DNA from: Streptomyces sp. NBC_01471
Lineage (GTDB): Bacteria; Actinomycetota; Actinomycetes; Streptomycetales; Streptomycetaceae
Direction: 5' to 3'
NCBI RefSeq assembly: GCF_041438865.1
Contig: NZ_CP109450.1
Coordinates: 4,299,001 to 4,363,000 of the forward strand
DNA: 64,000 bases
Shown here: one piece after another, positions 26,406 to 34,399 of the stretch
How positions within the stretch are numbered: position 1 is the first letter of the stretch
Layout: each line of letters starts with the position of its first letter
Translations under genes and position numbers: made by a program
The notes under the pieces: model-generated
Told to the model about the DNA's origin: nothing
Seen by the model: the letters and a program-made list of their open reading frames with translations, nothing else
The model's database searches: none

Positions 26406-27746
26406 TCACGGGGCCGGCTCGGCCGTCCGCGCCTCGATGAACCGGGCCAGCCGGCCCACGCCCTCGGCGATCCCGTCGGGTGTGAGGGCGCTGCAGGACA
26501 GGCGCAGCTGGTGCGTGCCCCCGCCGTCGAGATGGAAGTCGCGCATCGGGGTCCACAGCACGCCGAAGGTCCGGGCTGAGTGCTCCAGGGCCTTGGTGTC
26601 GGCGGGGAAGGGGACGTCGACCACGAGGAAGAAGCCGCCGTCGGGTTCGTTCCAGCTGATGCCGAGCTCGCGGCGGCGCTCGGCCGGGAAGTGCCGGTCC
26701 AGCTCGCGCAGCAGGGTGTCGAGGTTGTTCCGGTAGTGCGACACGGCCTCGGCGTTCGCCTCGCGCAGGCGGCAGCCGGACTCCACGAGCAGACCACCGA
26801 TGACCGCCTGGCCGAGCGCCGAGGTGTTCACCGTGGTCATGCTCTTGAGTTTCGACAACTGCTCGGAGAGCGGGACGCGTTCCCCGGACGGGCCGATGAC
26901 CGTCTGGTCGGCCACGATGTATCCGACGCGGGCCCCGGGGAGGGCGGTCTTGGCGAACGACCCCAGATGCAGGACCCGTTGACGACGGTCCAGTGCCTTG
27001 AGCGTGGGGCGGGCCGGTCCGGCGCGGACGAAGAATCCGTAGGGATCGTCCTCCATGACGAGCAGGTCCTCCGCCTCCGCGAGCTCCAGCAGCCTCTCGC
27101 GTGCGGCGACCGGCATGCTCGTACCGGAGGGGTTCGCGAAGTCCGGTACGACGTAGAGGGCGCGGGGGCGGCGCCCCTCCTCCCGCGTCCGGCGCACGGC
27201 GGCCAGGACGGCCTCGGGGTCCGGCCCTTCGGCCCCTTCCGGTACGGGACGCACGGCGATGTCGAGCAGCCGGGCCGCACCGGTGACGCCCACATAGCAG
27301 GGGGAGCTGACGAGCAGGGTGTCCTCGGGCCGGGCGAAGAGGGCCCGCAGCGTGAGCAGCATCGCCTCCTGGCAGCCGGTCGTCACCACCACGGACTCCG
27401 GACTCACGTGGATCTGCTCGTCGTTGGCGAGGGTCCGGGCGATGAGCTCGTTGATGATGCCGTTGGTGCGCCCGTACTGGAAGAGCTGGGTGCGCACCCG
27501 GTCCTGCGGCCAGCCGAGTTCGTGTTCCAGGTAGTCGGTGTAGGAGCGCAGGTACCGTGGCAGGTCGGCCACCTCGAAGGAGCCCTCCGACGGCCGGCCG
27601 GGGGCGAAGGACAGTGCCTCGGGGAAGCGCGCCACGACTTCGTTGAGGAAGTTCATCGCGTCGAGCACGGGATCGGTGAGGGAGGCGTGCAGGTCGCCCA
27701 GGGCGAGCGGGCGGGGCCGCGCGGAGGGTGCGGTGAGGTCGTCCAC
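26406..27746 (-). CDS. hpgT: PLP aminotransferase, HpgT-like
   Basis: 446 residues from GTG 27746 (GGGAGGC upstream). Fold-type I class I/II: substrate loop YGRTNGIINELIA, ALYVVPDFANPSGTSMP, and the PLP Lys266 in LGSFAKTALPGARVGYI. The enzyme resembles the family of (S)-4-hydroxyphenylglycine aminotransferases and related GntR-fused MocR-like aminotransferases without the regulator domain. Next to a hydroxymandelate oxidase gene, the natural reaction is transfer of an amino group, usually from tyrosine, to 4-hydroxybenzoylformate to give hydroxyphenylglycine. The exact substrate is inference. It starts four bases after the esterase stop and is co-transcribed with it. Confidence 0.75.
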   Translation of the reverse strand: MDDLTAPSARPRPLALGDLHASLTDPVLDAMNFLNEVVARFPEALSFAPGRPSEGSFEVADLPRYLRSYTDYLEHELGWPQDRVRTQLFQYGRTNGIINELIARTLANDEQIHVSPESVVVTTGCQEAMLLTLRALFARPEDTLLVSSPCYVGVTGAARLLDIAVRPVPEGAEGPDPEAVLAAVRRTREEGRRPRALYVVPDFANPSGTSMPVAARERLLELAEAEDLLVMEDDPYGFFVRAGPARPTLKALDRRQRVLHLGSFAKTALPGARVGYIVADQTVIGPSGERVPLSEQLSKLKSMTTVNTSALGQAVIGGLLVESGCRLREANAEAVSHYRNNLDTLLRELDRHFPAERRRELGISWNEPDGGFFLVVDVPFPADTKALEHSARTFGVLWTPMRDFHLDGGGTHQLRLSCSALTPDGIAEGVGRLARFIEARTAEPAP

Positions 27747-27750
27747 GGGA

Positions 27751-28701
27751 TCAGCCTCCCGCCGGGGCCGGAGCGAGGGCCGTACGCAGATGGGCCGCTG
27801 CCTGCCCGAGCGCGGCGCGGCCCGCGTCGAGAGTGCCGGCCATCGCGAAGAAGCCATGGGCCGTCCCGGGGTACCGCGTCACCTCGACGGGGACCCCGCT
27901 GTCCCGGAGTCGCCGTGCGTAGCTCTCGCCCTCGTCGCGCAGCGGATCGTGTTCGGCGGTGATCACCAGCGCGGGCGGCAGGGCGGAGTGGTCGGCGGCG
28001 CGCAGCGGCGAGGCGAGCGGGTGGGTGCCGTCCTCCGGGGTGGCCAGGTAGTTGTCCCAGTACCACCGCACGGACTTGTCGTTGAAGAGGAGCGGGTCGG
28101 TGTTCTCCCGGCGCGACGGAGTGTCCGCGAGGCAGTCGGTGTTGGGGTAGACCAGGAGCTGGGCGTGGAGGTCCGGGCCGCCCGCGTCACGGGCCATGAG
28201 GGTCACCGCGGCGGCGAGGTTCCCGCCCGCGCTGTCCCCGCCGACGGCCAGCCGGGCCGCGTCCCCGCCGTACTGACCGGCGTGTTCGGCGGCCCACCGT
28301 ACGGCCGCGAAGCAGTCGTCGGGGGCCGCGGGGAACTTGTGCTCGGGGGCGAGCCGGTAGCCGACGGCCACGGTGAGGCAGCCTGCCGAGTTGGTCAGGC
28401 TCCGGCAGATCGCGTCGCCGGTGTCCAGTGAGCCCAGCGTCCAGCCGCCGCCGAAGAAGTAGACGAGTACGGGCAGCGGCCCCTCGGCGTCGGGGCGGTA
28501 GATACGGAGGGGCAGCGGTCCGGCCGGGCCGTCCATCGAGGTGTCGATGACCCGGGCCACCGGTTCCGGAGTGCCGGCACCGGCCCGTATCGCGGCGAGA
28601 TCGGCGGCCCGCGCCTCGGCGAGCGTCATGGCGTACAGCGGGCGGACGTCCTGCTGCGCCCGCCGGTCGTACAGGGCCTGTAGCTGTGGATCGAATGACA
28701 T
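27751..28701 (-). CDS. HSL-type esterase
   Basis: 316 residues from ATG 28701 (GGAGG five bases before). Hormone-sensitive-lipase family: the oxyanion motif appears as FFGGGW (Phe replacing the usual first His of HGGG), the nucleophile is Ser in VGGDSAGGNLA, the Asp is in VITAEHDPLRDEG and the His in YPGTAHGFFAM. The YRLAPEHKFPAAPDDC stretch is typical of the family. It leads the two-gene unit with the aminotransferase. It could release or hydrolyse an ester or thioester intermediate. Confidence 0.8.
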   Translation of the reverse strand: MSFDPQLQALYDRRAQQDVRPLYAMTLAEARAADLAAIRAGAGTPEPVARVIDTSMDGPAGPLPLRIYRPDAEGPLPVLVYFFGGGWTLGSLDTGDAICRSLTNSAGCLTVAVGYRLAPEHKFPAAPDDCFAAVRWAAEHAGQYGGDAARLAVGGDSAGGNLAAAVTLMARDAGGPDLHAQLLVYPNTDCLADTPSRRENTDPLLFNDKSVRWYWDNYLATPEDGTHPLASPLRAADHSALPPALVITAEHDPLRDEGESYARRLRDSGVPVEVTRYPGTAHGFFAMAGTLDAGRAALGQAAAHLRTALAPAPAGG

Positions 28702-28792
28702 GGTGCCTCCGGGCGGGGTTCGTGGGCCGCGGGAGTGCGGCCGGTGTCCGGACTGCCGTGCGGCCAAGGGGAGTTCGGGGCCCCGGCTGACT

Positions 28793-28815
28793 AAGTGGAC
28801 GACCGTGCGGACATG
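28793..28815. promoter_or_regulatory. Putative TetR operator (esterase side)
   Basis: On the minus strand GCACGGTCGTCCACTT matches the cluster operator core GCACG-N-(A/T/G)CGT. It lies about 90-115 bases before the esterase start. Confidence 0.5.
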
Positions 28816-28827
28816 TGGGAGGGTTAG

Positions 28828-28850
28828 GTTAACGTACGCCCGTGCGGTTA
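28828..28850. promoter_or_regulatory. Putative TetR operator (hydroxymandelate oxidase side)
   Basis: On the minus strand GCACGGGCGTACGTTAAC agrees with GCACGATCGTGCGTTCAC (26365 site) at 14 of 18 positions. It lies about 40-60 bases before the oxidase ATG, within the expected promoter. Confidence 0.6.
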
Positions 28851-28886
28851 GTTGGGGGATTGGCCCGCGGCGTGTGAAGGCAGACG

Positions 28887-29984
28887 ATGATGGGGGCAAC
28901 TGCATTGATGTCGCTGGCACTTCATGAGTACGAGGCGGCTGCCAGGGAGCAGCTGCCGCGGCCCGTGTGGGACTTCCTGGCGGGTGGAAGTGGTACCGAG
29001 TCAATGCTGTCGGCCGGCCGGGACGCGCTCGACCGGCTGCCGCTGCGGCCGCGATGCCTGGTGGACGTCTCGGACTGTGACCCCGGTACGTCGCTGCTGG
29101 GCGCGCGGCTGGCGGCGCCCCTGGGCATCGCCCCCATGGCGTACCACCAACTCGCCCACCCCGAGGGCGAGGTGGCGACGGCGCGGGCCGCCGGTGCGGC
29201 CGGCTCCCTCTTCACGGTCAGCATGTTCGCGAGCCGGACCCTGGAGGACATCGCGGCGGCGGCCGAGGGGCCGCTCTGGCTTCAGCTCTACTGGCTCAGG
29301 CGCCGCGAGTTGATGACCGGCCTGATGCGCCGCGCGGAGGATGCCGGGTATCAGGCCCTCGTCCTGACGGTCGACGCGCCGAGGGTCGCCCGTCGCCACC
29401 GGGACGTGCGCAATGGCTTCGCCGTTCCCGAGGGTGTCCGCGCGGTGAACATCGATCCGTCGGTCATGTCCGCGTCCCACGTCGGGACGGCCGGTGAATC
29501 CGCCATCGCCCGGCATTCGAAGGAGCAGTTCGACCCCTCCATTACCTGGGAGGACCTGGCCTGGCTCCGTGAGCACACGTCACTGCCGATCGTGCTGAAG
29601 GGCGTCCTGGCGGCCGAGGATGCCGAAACCGCTGTGAAGTACGGCATCGACGGCATCGTCGTCTCGAATCACGGAGGGCGTCAGCTCGATTTTGCCCAGA
29701 GTGCCGTCGACGCCCTTCCCGAGATATCCGAGACGGTTGCTGGGCGATGTCTGCTCATCCTGGACGGCGGTATTAGGCATGGTGCCGACATCGCTAAAGC
29801 GCTGTGTCTCGGTGCGGGCGCCGTGTTTGTCGGGCGCCCTGTTTTCTGGGGTCTCGCCCATTCGGGAAGTGCTGGTGCGGCCGCGGTTCTCCAAGTCCTC
29901 CAGGAAGAGTTCGAAGAGGTCATGGCGCTGATGGGTGTTCCCCGAGTCCAGCTATTCAGTTCCTCTGGAGTCGCCCGCCGTTAA
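28887..29984 (+). CDS. hmo: FMN-dependent alpha-hydroxy acid oxidase, hydroxymandelate oxidase-like
   Basis: 365 residues. TIM-barrel FMN enzyme of the glycolate/mandelate/lactate oxidase family: the N-terminal Tyr-containing stretch, substrate-binding RPRCLVDVSD, FMN contacts in ASPMA-like GIAPMAYHQLAHPEGE, PLWLQLYW, LVLTVDAP, LPIVLKGVLAAEDA, and the catalytic His262 in SNHGGRQLDF. The closing GGIRHGADIAKALCLGAGAVFVGRP binds the FMN phosphate. With a hydroxymandelate synthase and an HpgT-like aminotransferase, it probably makes 4-hydroxybenzoylformate. It faces away from the esterase-aminotransferase unit across a shared regulatory region. Confidence 0.82.
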   Translation: MMGATALMSLALHEYEAAAREQLPRPVWDFLAGGSGTESMLSAGRDALDRLPLRPRCLVDVSDCDPGTSLLGARLAAPLGIAPMAYHQLAHPEGEVATARAAGAAGSLFTVSMFASRTLEDIAAAAEGPLWLQLYWLRRRELMTGLMRRAEDAGYQALVLTVDAPRVARRHRDVRNGFAVPEGVRAVNIDPSVMSASHVGTAGESAIARHSKEQFDPSITWEDLAWLREHTSLPIVLKGVLAAEDAETAVKYGIDGIVVSNHGGRQLDFAQSAVDALPEISETVAGRCLLILDGGIRHGADIAKALCLGAGAVFVGRPVFWGLAHSGSAGAAAVLQVLQEEFEEVMALMGVPRVQLFSSSGVARR

Positions 29985-30034
29985 CCTTTGTAGGGTTGAC
30001 CAGAATGAACCTCACCCCATTCGTTCGTTTCTCC

Positions 30035-30050
30035 GTACGGTTCACCGTAC
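30035..30050. promoter_or_regulatory. 16-bp palindrome in the oxidase-ligase gap
   Basis: GTACGGT (30035-30041) and ACCGTAC (30044-30050) are reverse complements around TC. It lies in the 265-bp gap before the adenylation gene and does not match the TetR operator set, so it may be the site of a different regulator. Confidence 0.4.
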
Positions 30051-30249
30051 TGGCGAATGGGGATTTTGGCGTTCCCGGAAAAGCCCTTTCCGTCCGGCGG
30101 CACTTCACGCAAAGTTTTGCTTGCTTACTCGAAAGTAGTGGGTAACGATGAATGTGCCGCAGGAGGGGATATCGGCGGCTTCTGTATCCGGCACAGGTGC
30201 GCCTTGCAGAGTCGTGCGCAGCGGCCGTTTCGTTCTGAAACTGTGATGG

Positions 30250-31674
30250 GTGGGGATTTCAGTGGGGGAAACGGTGCCGAAAAGGCCCGTTTGGTTCGAG
30301 ACCGCGTGGGTCGACGACATATTACTCTCGGGGGACGGGCAGGAGAGGATTCTCCATATCGGCCGCTCCGTGAGTCGTGCGGAACTCCGCCGGCTGGTCG
30401 CGGACGAGCAGGAGCGCCTCCGCGCGGCCGGTCTGACGGCCGGCGGGACACTCGCGGTCCGTATGCCCCCTTCCCTGGGCTGTGTCGTCGCGCTGCTCGC
30501 CGGATGGCGGCAGGGCGGCCAAGTGGCCCTGATAGACCACCGGCTGACCACGTACGAGGTCGGCAAGGCGATCGCCCGCCTCACGCCCCAGCTGGTGGTG
30601 GAGCCCGTGGCGGAGGTCACCGGGCGGCTGCGCGGCTACTTCGATGTCCACAGCCGCATCACACCCCTGCCCGGCGGCCGGCCGGCCGTCTCGCCCCACG
30701 CCCTGCTGCAGTTGAGCTCCGGGTCGACCGGCCCTTCCAAGGTGATCGGCCGTACGGTGAGCAGCCTCCTTGCCGAGCTGGAACGCTACGCCCGGCTCGA
30801 AGGGTTCCCCCGCAGAGGGGAACGGAGCGTGGTGCTGGCCTCGATCGTCCACGTCCTCGGGCTGGTGGGCGGCCTGCTCCACGGGCTCGCTGCCGGAGTG
30901 CAGGTGGTGCTGCCCGGAATGCAGACGGTCGACGGAGTCCTCAAGGCTGTCGCGGCAGGGCCCGAACCGACGACGATCCTCGGCGTTCCGTCCCAGGCCG
31001 CACTGCTCGCCGCGGCCCGGTCGCCGCTCGCACTGCCCCAGTTGAGCCGCCTGATCGTCGGCGGTGAACTCGTCAAGGCCGATGTCCGGGAGCGCTTCAC
31101 CCGGCTCTACGGCGCCCAGCTCGGAGCCATGTACGGAATGACCGAGGCCGGAGTCATCGCCGCCGATCTGACCGGGGCCACCAGCCCCGCTCTGACCCCG
31201 GCGCCGGGAATGGAGGTGCGCGTCGCGGAGGGACAGATCCTGCTGGGGCTGCCGGAGACCCCGTACGTGGGGCAGACGGATCCGACCCGCTTCGTGGACG
31301 GCTGGCTGCGCACGAAGGACGCGGGCGTCCTGGACGAGTCGACCGGGCTGCTCACCGTGCAGGGCCGGCTCGACTCCCAAGTGTCCGTCGGAGGGCTGAA
31401 GGTGGACCTCTCCGAGGTCGAGGAGTCCATCTCCACCCTGCCCGGCGTCGCCGACGCCGTGGTGGTGCAGGGCACCGGTATCGAGGCTTTCGTCACCGTC
31501 ACCGACCAGCACACCTCCGACGGCCTGGCCGACTCGGTCGCGGCCCGCCTCGCGCCGTACAAACGGCCGCGCGCGCTGCACATTCTGACGGAACTGCCCC
31601 GTACCGTCACGGGCAAGCCGGTGCGCGACGCCGGTGTCCTGCGCGCGGCCGCGCGGTCGGCAGCCCTGACATGA
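30250..31674 (+). CDS. Stand-alone adenylation enzyme (acyl/aryl-CoA ligase-like) with a TTA codon
   Basis: Up to 474 residues; GTG 30274 preceded by GGGGGAA is an equally good start. Motifs are the P-loop LQLSSGSTGPSKVIGRT, LGAMYGMTEAGVI, GWLRTKDAGVLDES, VQGRLDSQVSVGGLKVDLSEVEESI, and the catalytic Lys in TVTGKPVRDAG. The C-terminal domain therefore looks intact. The substrate pocket cannot be decoded by eye; hydroxyphenylglycine, its keto acid, or a fatty acid are candidates given the context. Leu25 (about) is encoded by TTA at 30322-30324, the codon that requires the bldA tRNA in Streptomyces, so translation is expected only late in development. Confidence 0.8.
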   Translation: MGISVGETVPKRPVWFETAWVDDILLSGDGQERILHIGRSVSRAELRRLVADEQERLRAAGLTAGGTLAVRMPPSLGCVVALLAGWRQGGQVALIDHRLTTYEVGKAIARLTPQLVVEPVAEVTGRLRGYFDVHSRITPLPGGRPAVSPHALLQLSSGSTGPSKVIGRTVSSLLAELERYARLEGFPRRGERSVVLASIVHVLGLVGGLLHGLAAGVQVVLPGMQTVDGVLKAVAAGPEPTTILGVPSQAALLAAARSPLALPQLSRLIVGGELVKADVRERFTRLYGAQLGAMYGMTEAGVIAADLTGATSPALTPAPGMEVRVAEGQILLGLPETPYVGQTDPTRFVDGWLRTKDAGVLDESTGLLTVQGRLDSQVSVGGLKVDLSEVEESISTLPGVADAVVVQGTGIEAFVTVTDQHTSDGLADSVAARLAPYKRPRALHILTELPRTVTGKPVRDAGVLRAAARSAALT

Positions 31675-31679
31675 CCTGC

Positions 31680-32348
31680 TTAATCGCGCGGCGCGGTGGC
31701 CACCCGGTGCACCCGGACCCGTACCCCGCGCGTCTCAGGCCCGCCGTCCGCGCACCCGTGCACGGCGACACCGATGACATGACGCCCGCCGTCGGCCAGC
31801 GCCGCGGCAGCGGCGATACGCGGATCACCCGGCAGCGGGCGCGGTACCGGCATTCCGCCGGTGCGGGGAGGCCAGTGCTCGGCAACGGGCACGGGGCGGC
31901 TCATGCCTCCCCGGCGCAGCCCCAGGCCGAGTGCCTTGCCGACCGCCTCCTTCTGGGTCCACAGCCACAGGAACGCCGCTGACCGGTCCGCCTCGGGCAG
32001 GGCGGCGATCCACACCTCCTCCGAGGGGTGCAGCCAGGTCCGCGCGAGCGCCTCGGCACGCAGCCCCCGTACCACCTCCACATCCACCCCTACCGGGGCC
32101 GCGGTGGTCAGCGCCACCGCCAGGGCTCCGCGCGCGTGAGCCACGCTGACCTGCAGCGACTTGCCGGCGCCGCCGAGAAGCGGCCGGCCGCCGGGCTCGT
32201 GCTCCAACCAGATCTCGGGCAGCGGGACATCGAGCATCCGCGCCGCGGTACGCACCAGCAGGGTGTGTGCAGAACGGCGTTCGTCCCCGTCCGTGGTGCA
32301 CCAGAGCACCGTCACCGTGTCCGGGTTCAGTCCCGGGTGCCCATCCAT
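31680..32348 (-). CDS. Sfp-type phosphopantetheinyl transferase
   Basis: 222 residues from ATG 32348; a TTG six codons upstream (32366) is possible. Motifs: VSVAHARGALAVALT, then GVDVEVVRG (magnesium-binding Asp and Glu) and the WLWTQKEAVGKALGLGL motif (W-x-x-KEA-x-x-K). This family acts on secondary-metabolism carrier proteins. It is transcribed away from the carrier protein gene that starts only 18 bases further on, so its promoter must overlap that gene and its own ribosome site is weak. Confidence 0.85.
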   Translation of the reverse strand: MDGHPGLNPDTVTVLWCTTDGDERRSAHTLLVRTAARMLDVPLPEIWLEHEPGGRPLLGGAGKSLQVSVAHARGALAVALTTAAPVGVDVEVVRGLRAEALARTWLHPSEEVWIAALPEADRSAAFLWLWTQKEAVGKALGLGLRRGGMSRPVPVAEHWPPRTGGMPVPRPLPGDPRIAAAAALADGGRHVIGVAVHGCADGGPETRGVRVRVHRVATAPRD

Positions 32349-32366
32349 GAAGAGGGAGTCAATCAA

Positions 32367-32630
32367 ATGTCTGCTGAAGTCGAGAAGTTCATCATCGAAG
32401 CGCTTGAGAACATGAACTACGACGTTACGGACGTCACCGGCGAAACCCCGCTGGGGCCGGCCGGTCTGGACCTGGAGTCGCTCTCCGTCGCCGAGATAGC
32501 CATCCAGGTCGAGGACACGTACGGCGTGAAGTTCGAGGAGGACGAGATGGAGACCGTCGCTCTCCTCACCGTCTCCGGACTCGTCAAGGAGATCGTCGAG
32601 CGGGCGGCCACCGCTGCCGCGGCCAAGTAG
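32367..32630 (+). CDS. Acyl carrier protein, operon copy 2
   Basis: 87 residues from ATG 32367 (GGGAG eight bases before). A canonical acidic carrier protein: helix 1 VEKFIIEALENMNYD, phosphopantetheine Ser in GPAGLDLESLSVAEIAIQVED (Glu instead of Asp before the Ser), and the third helix VALLTVSGLVKEIVERAA. It leads the operon with an adenylating enzyme, a ketosynthase and HmaS, so it probably carries the aryl-derived or extended intermediate. Confidence 0.88.
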   Translation: MSAEVEKFIIEALENMNYDVTDVTGETPLGPAGLDLESLSVAEIAIQVEDTYGVKFEEDEMETVALLTVSGLVKEIVERAATAAAAK

Positions 32631-32655
32631 CCGCCGCCCGCTCAGGCCCGAAACA

Positions 32656-32702
32656 CGCTCCTTCCTGCCCGAGCCGCACCCGCGGCGGGCAGGGCAGGAG
32701 CG
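32656..32702 (+). terminator. Internal hairpin between the carrier protein and ligase genes
   Basis: CGCTCCTTCCTGCCCG (32656-32671) pairs with CGGGCAGGGCAGGAGCG (32686-32702) with one bulge. Lying inside the operon, it may partly stop transcription or stabilise the carrier protein message. Confidence 0.5.
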
Positions 32703-32749
32703 GCACGCCGTACGCGAAGAGTCCGACCCAGAATGTGGAGACCCGGGGA

Positions 32750-34399
32750 ATGAATCCCAAGAACGAGCGCGCGGAACTCGCCGCCGACCAGCGGTTGGGC
32801 GTGGGCAACGTACTCACCACGCTGATCGAACGCGGCACCCTTCTCGACACGCCCACACTGACCTTCGACACCGAGGTGGACGGCCACCCGGCCTGGCAGG
32901 CCCTGACGCTGGCCGAGCTGGGGGAACGGGTGGCCGCCCGGGCGGCCGCGCTGCACACGCTCGGGGTCGGGCCCCGGGACCCGGTCGCCGTCTGGGTGAC
33001 CGAGGGAGCCGACCAGGTGCTCAGCTACCTGGCACTCGTCCGGATCGGAGCGATTCCCGCACTCGTCAACGGCAGACTCCCCGCCGGGCAGGCCGCCGAG
33101 TACATCAGGCGGCTGGGAGCCGTCGGCGTCATCGCCGACGCCCCGCACCGGTCCGCCCTGACCTCGGCGGGGGCCACCACGGCGTTCCTCGCGGCCCCTG
33201 CCGACCTGGGCGGCGGCGACGCGGCCCGGGCTCCCGGCCCGTACCGGCACCACGGCAACGAACCCGTGGTCATCACCCACTCCTCCGGGACCACGGGCCT
33301 GCCCAAGGCCGTGACCCACTCGCACCACAGCCTGTTCGCGGCGATCCGCCACCGCCTGTCGCTGCCCAAGGGCCAGGGGCTCGACCGGATGCTCGGCGCC
33401 CTGCCGTCGGCGCACGCGGCCACCGTGATCGCCGTCAACCTCGCCCTGACCAACCGGGCCCAACTGGCCGTCCTCTCACAGCAGTCAGGGCCCGCGGTGC
33501 TGGACGCGATCGAGTCCTGGCAGCCGCAGAGCGTCCTCGGCTTCGCCGCCACCTGGTCGGAGCTGGCGGGCGAGGACTTCTCGGCCCGCGACCTCGGCTC
33601 CGTACGCACCTGGTGGAACACCGGTGACTGCGCGCACGAGTCCCACATCCGCAAGCTCATCGCCGTGGGCACCCGGGAATCGGTCACCACCCGCGGCCGG
33701 GAGCGCCGCGCCGGATCCTTCTTCGTGGACGGACTCGGCTCGTCGGAGATGGGCCACTCCCAGTTCTTCATCACGCACACCCCCGACACCGGGCGCTACG
33801 GCCGGTGCATCGGCAAGCCGCACGCCTTCTCGGACGTGGCCGTCGTCGGTGACGACGGGGAGAAGCTGGGCGCCGGCCAGGTCGGGCAGCTCGCCGTCAG
33901 CGCGCCGACGCTCTCGCTCGGTTACTGGAACGACTCGGTCACCACCTACCGCACCCGCAGGGACGGCTACTTCCTGACCGGTGACCTCGTGTTCCACGAC
34001 GAGGACGGCTACTACTACCACGTGGACCGGCTGGTGGACGCGGTCGATCTGGGCGAGGGCGGCAAGCTCTACACGATGCTGTGCGAGGAGCAGATCCTGG
34101 CCGACTGCGCGGACGTGCGGGAGTGCACGGTCGTCGCCGTGCGGAACGAGGGGAGGGTCGCCACCTCGGTCCTGCTGGTGCTCGACCCCACGGCGGACCA
34201 GGAGGCCGACCGCACCGGGGAGGTCCTGTCCGCCCTGGCGCCCCAGGTCGCGCGCACGGTCGAGCGCGTGGTGGTGGTCAGCCCGGACAGCATCCCGCTC
34301 GGCGCGACCGGCAAGGTGCGCAAGGTCCTGCTGCGCCGGCGGTTCCTCGACGGTGAGCTGCTCGGCCAGGAGACCGCGGCCGGGCAGGTGGCCGCCTGA
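32750..34399 (+). CDS. Adenylate-forming enzyme with unusual C-terminal hinge
   Basis: 549 residues from ATG 32750 (GTGGAG upstream). The N-domain has the P-loop VVITHSSGTTGLPKAVTHSHH and FFVDGLGSSEMGHSQF. YFLTGDLVFHDEDGYYYHVDRLVDAVDLGEGGKLYTMLCEEQI replaces the usual R-x-D-x-x-I/K...G-x-x-(I/V)-x-x-x-E-I-E hinge with a glycine-rich stretch. The late Lys is in PLGATGKVRKV. So it is a divergent adenylating enzyme, possibly a non-ribosomal-type activator of an amino or keto acid. Its stop overlaps the ketosynthase start by one base. Confidence 0.72.
   Translation: MNPKNERAELAADQRLGVGNVLTTLIERGTLLDTPTLTFDTEVDGHPAWQALTLAELGERVAARAAALHTLGVGPRDPVAVWVTEGADQVLSYLALVRIGAIPALVNGRLPAGQAAEYIRRLGAVGVIADAPHRSALTSAGATTAFLAAPADLGGGDAARAPGPYRHHGNEPVVITHSSGTTGLPKAVTHSHHSLFAAIRHRLSLPKGQGLDRMLGALPSAHAATVIAVNLALTNRAQLAVLSQQSGPAVLDAIESWQPQSVLGFAATWSELAGEDFSARDLGSVRTWWNTGDCAHESHIRKLIAVGTRESVTTRGRERRAGSFFVDGLGSSEMGHSQFFITHTPDTGRYGRCIGKPHAFSDVAVVGDDGEKLGAGQVGQLAVSAPTLSLGYWNDSVTTYRTRRDGYFLTGDLVFHDEDGYYYHVDRLVDAVDLGEGGKLYTMLCEEQILADCADVRECTVVAVRNEGRVATSVLLVLDPTADQEADRTGEVLSALAPQVARTVERVVVVSPDSIPLGATGKVRKVLLRRRFLDGELLGQETAAGQVAA

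Noticed and set aside
26580..27962. Long plus-strand frame opposite the aminotransferase gene
   Set aside because: The minus-strand frame has full aminotransferase motifs; the plus-strand frame is an antisense shadow.
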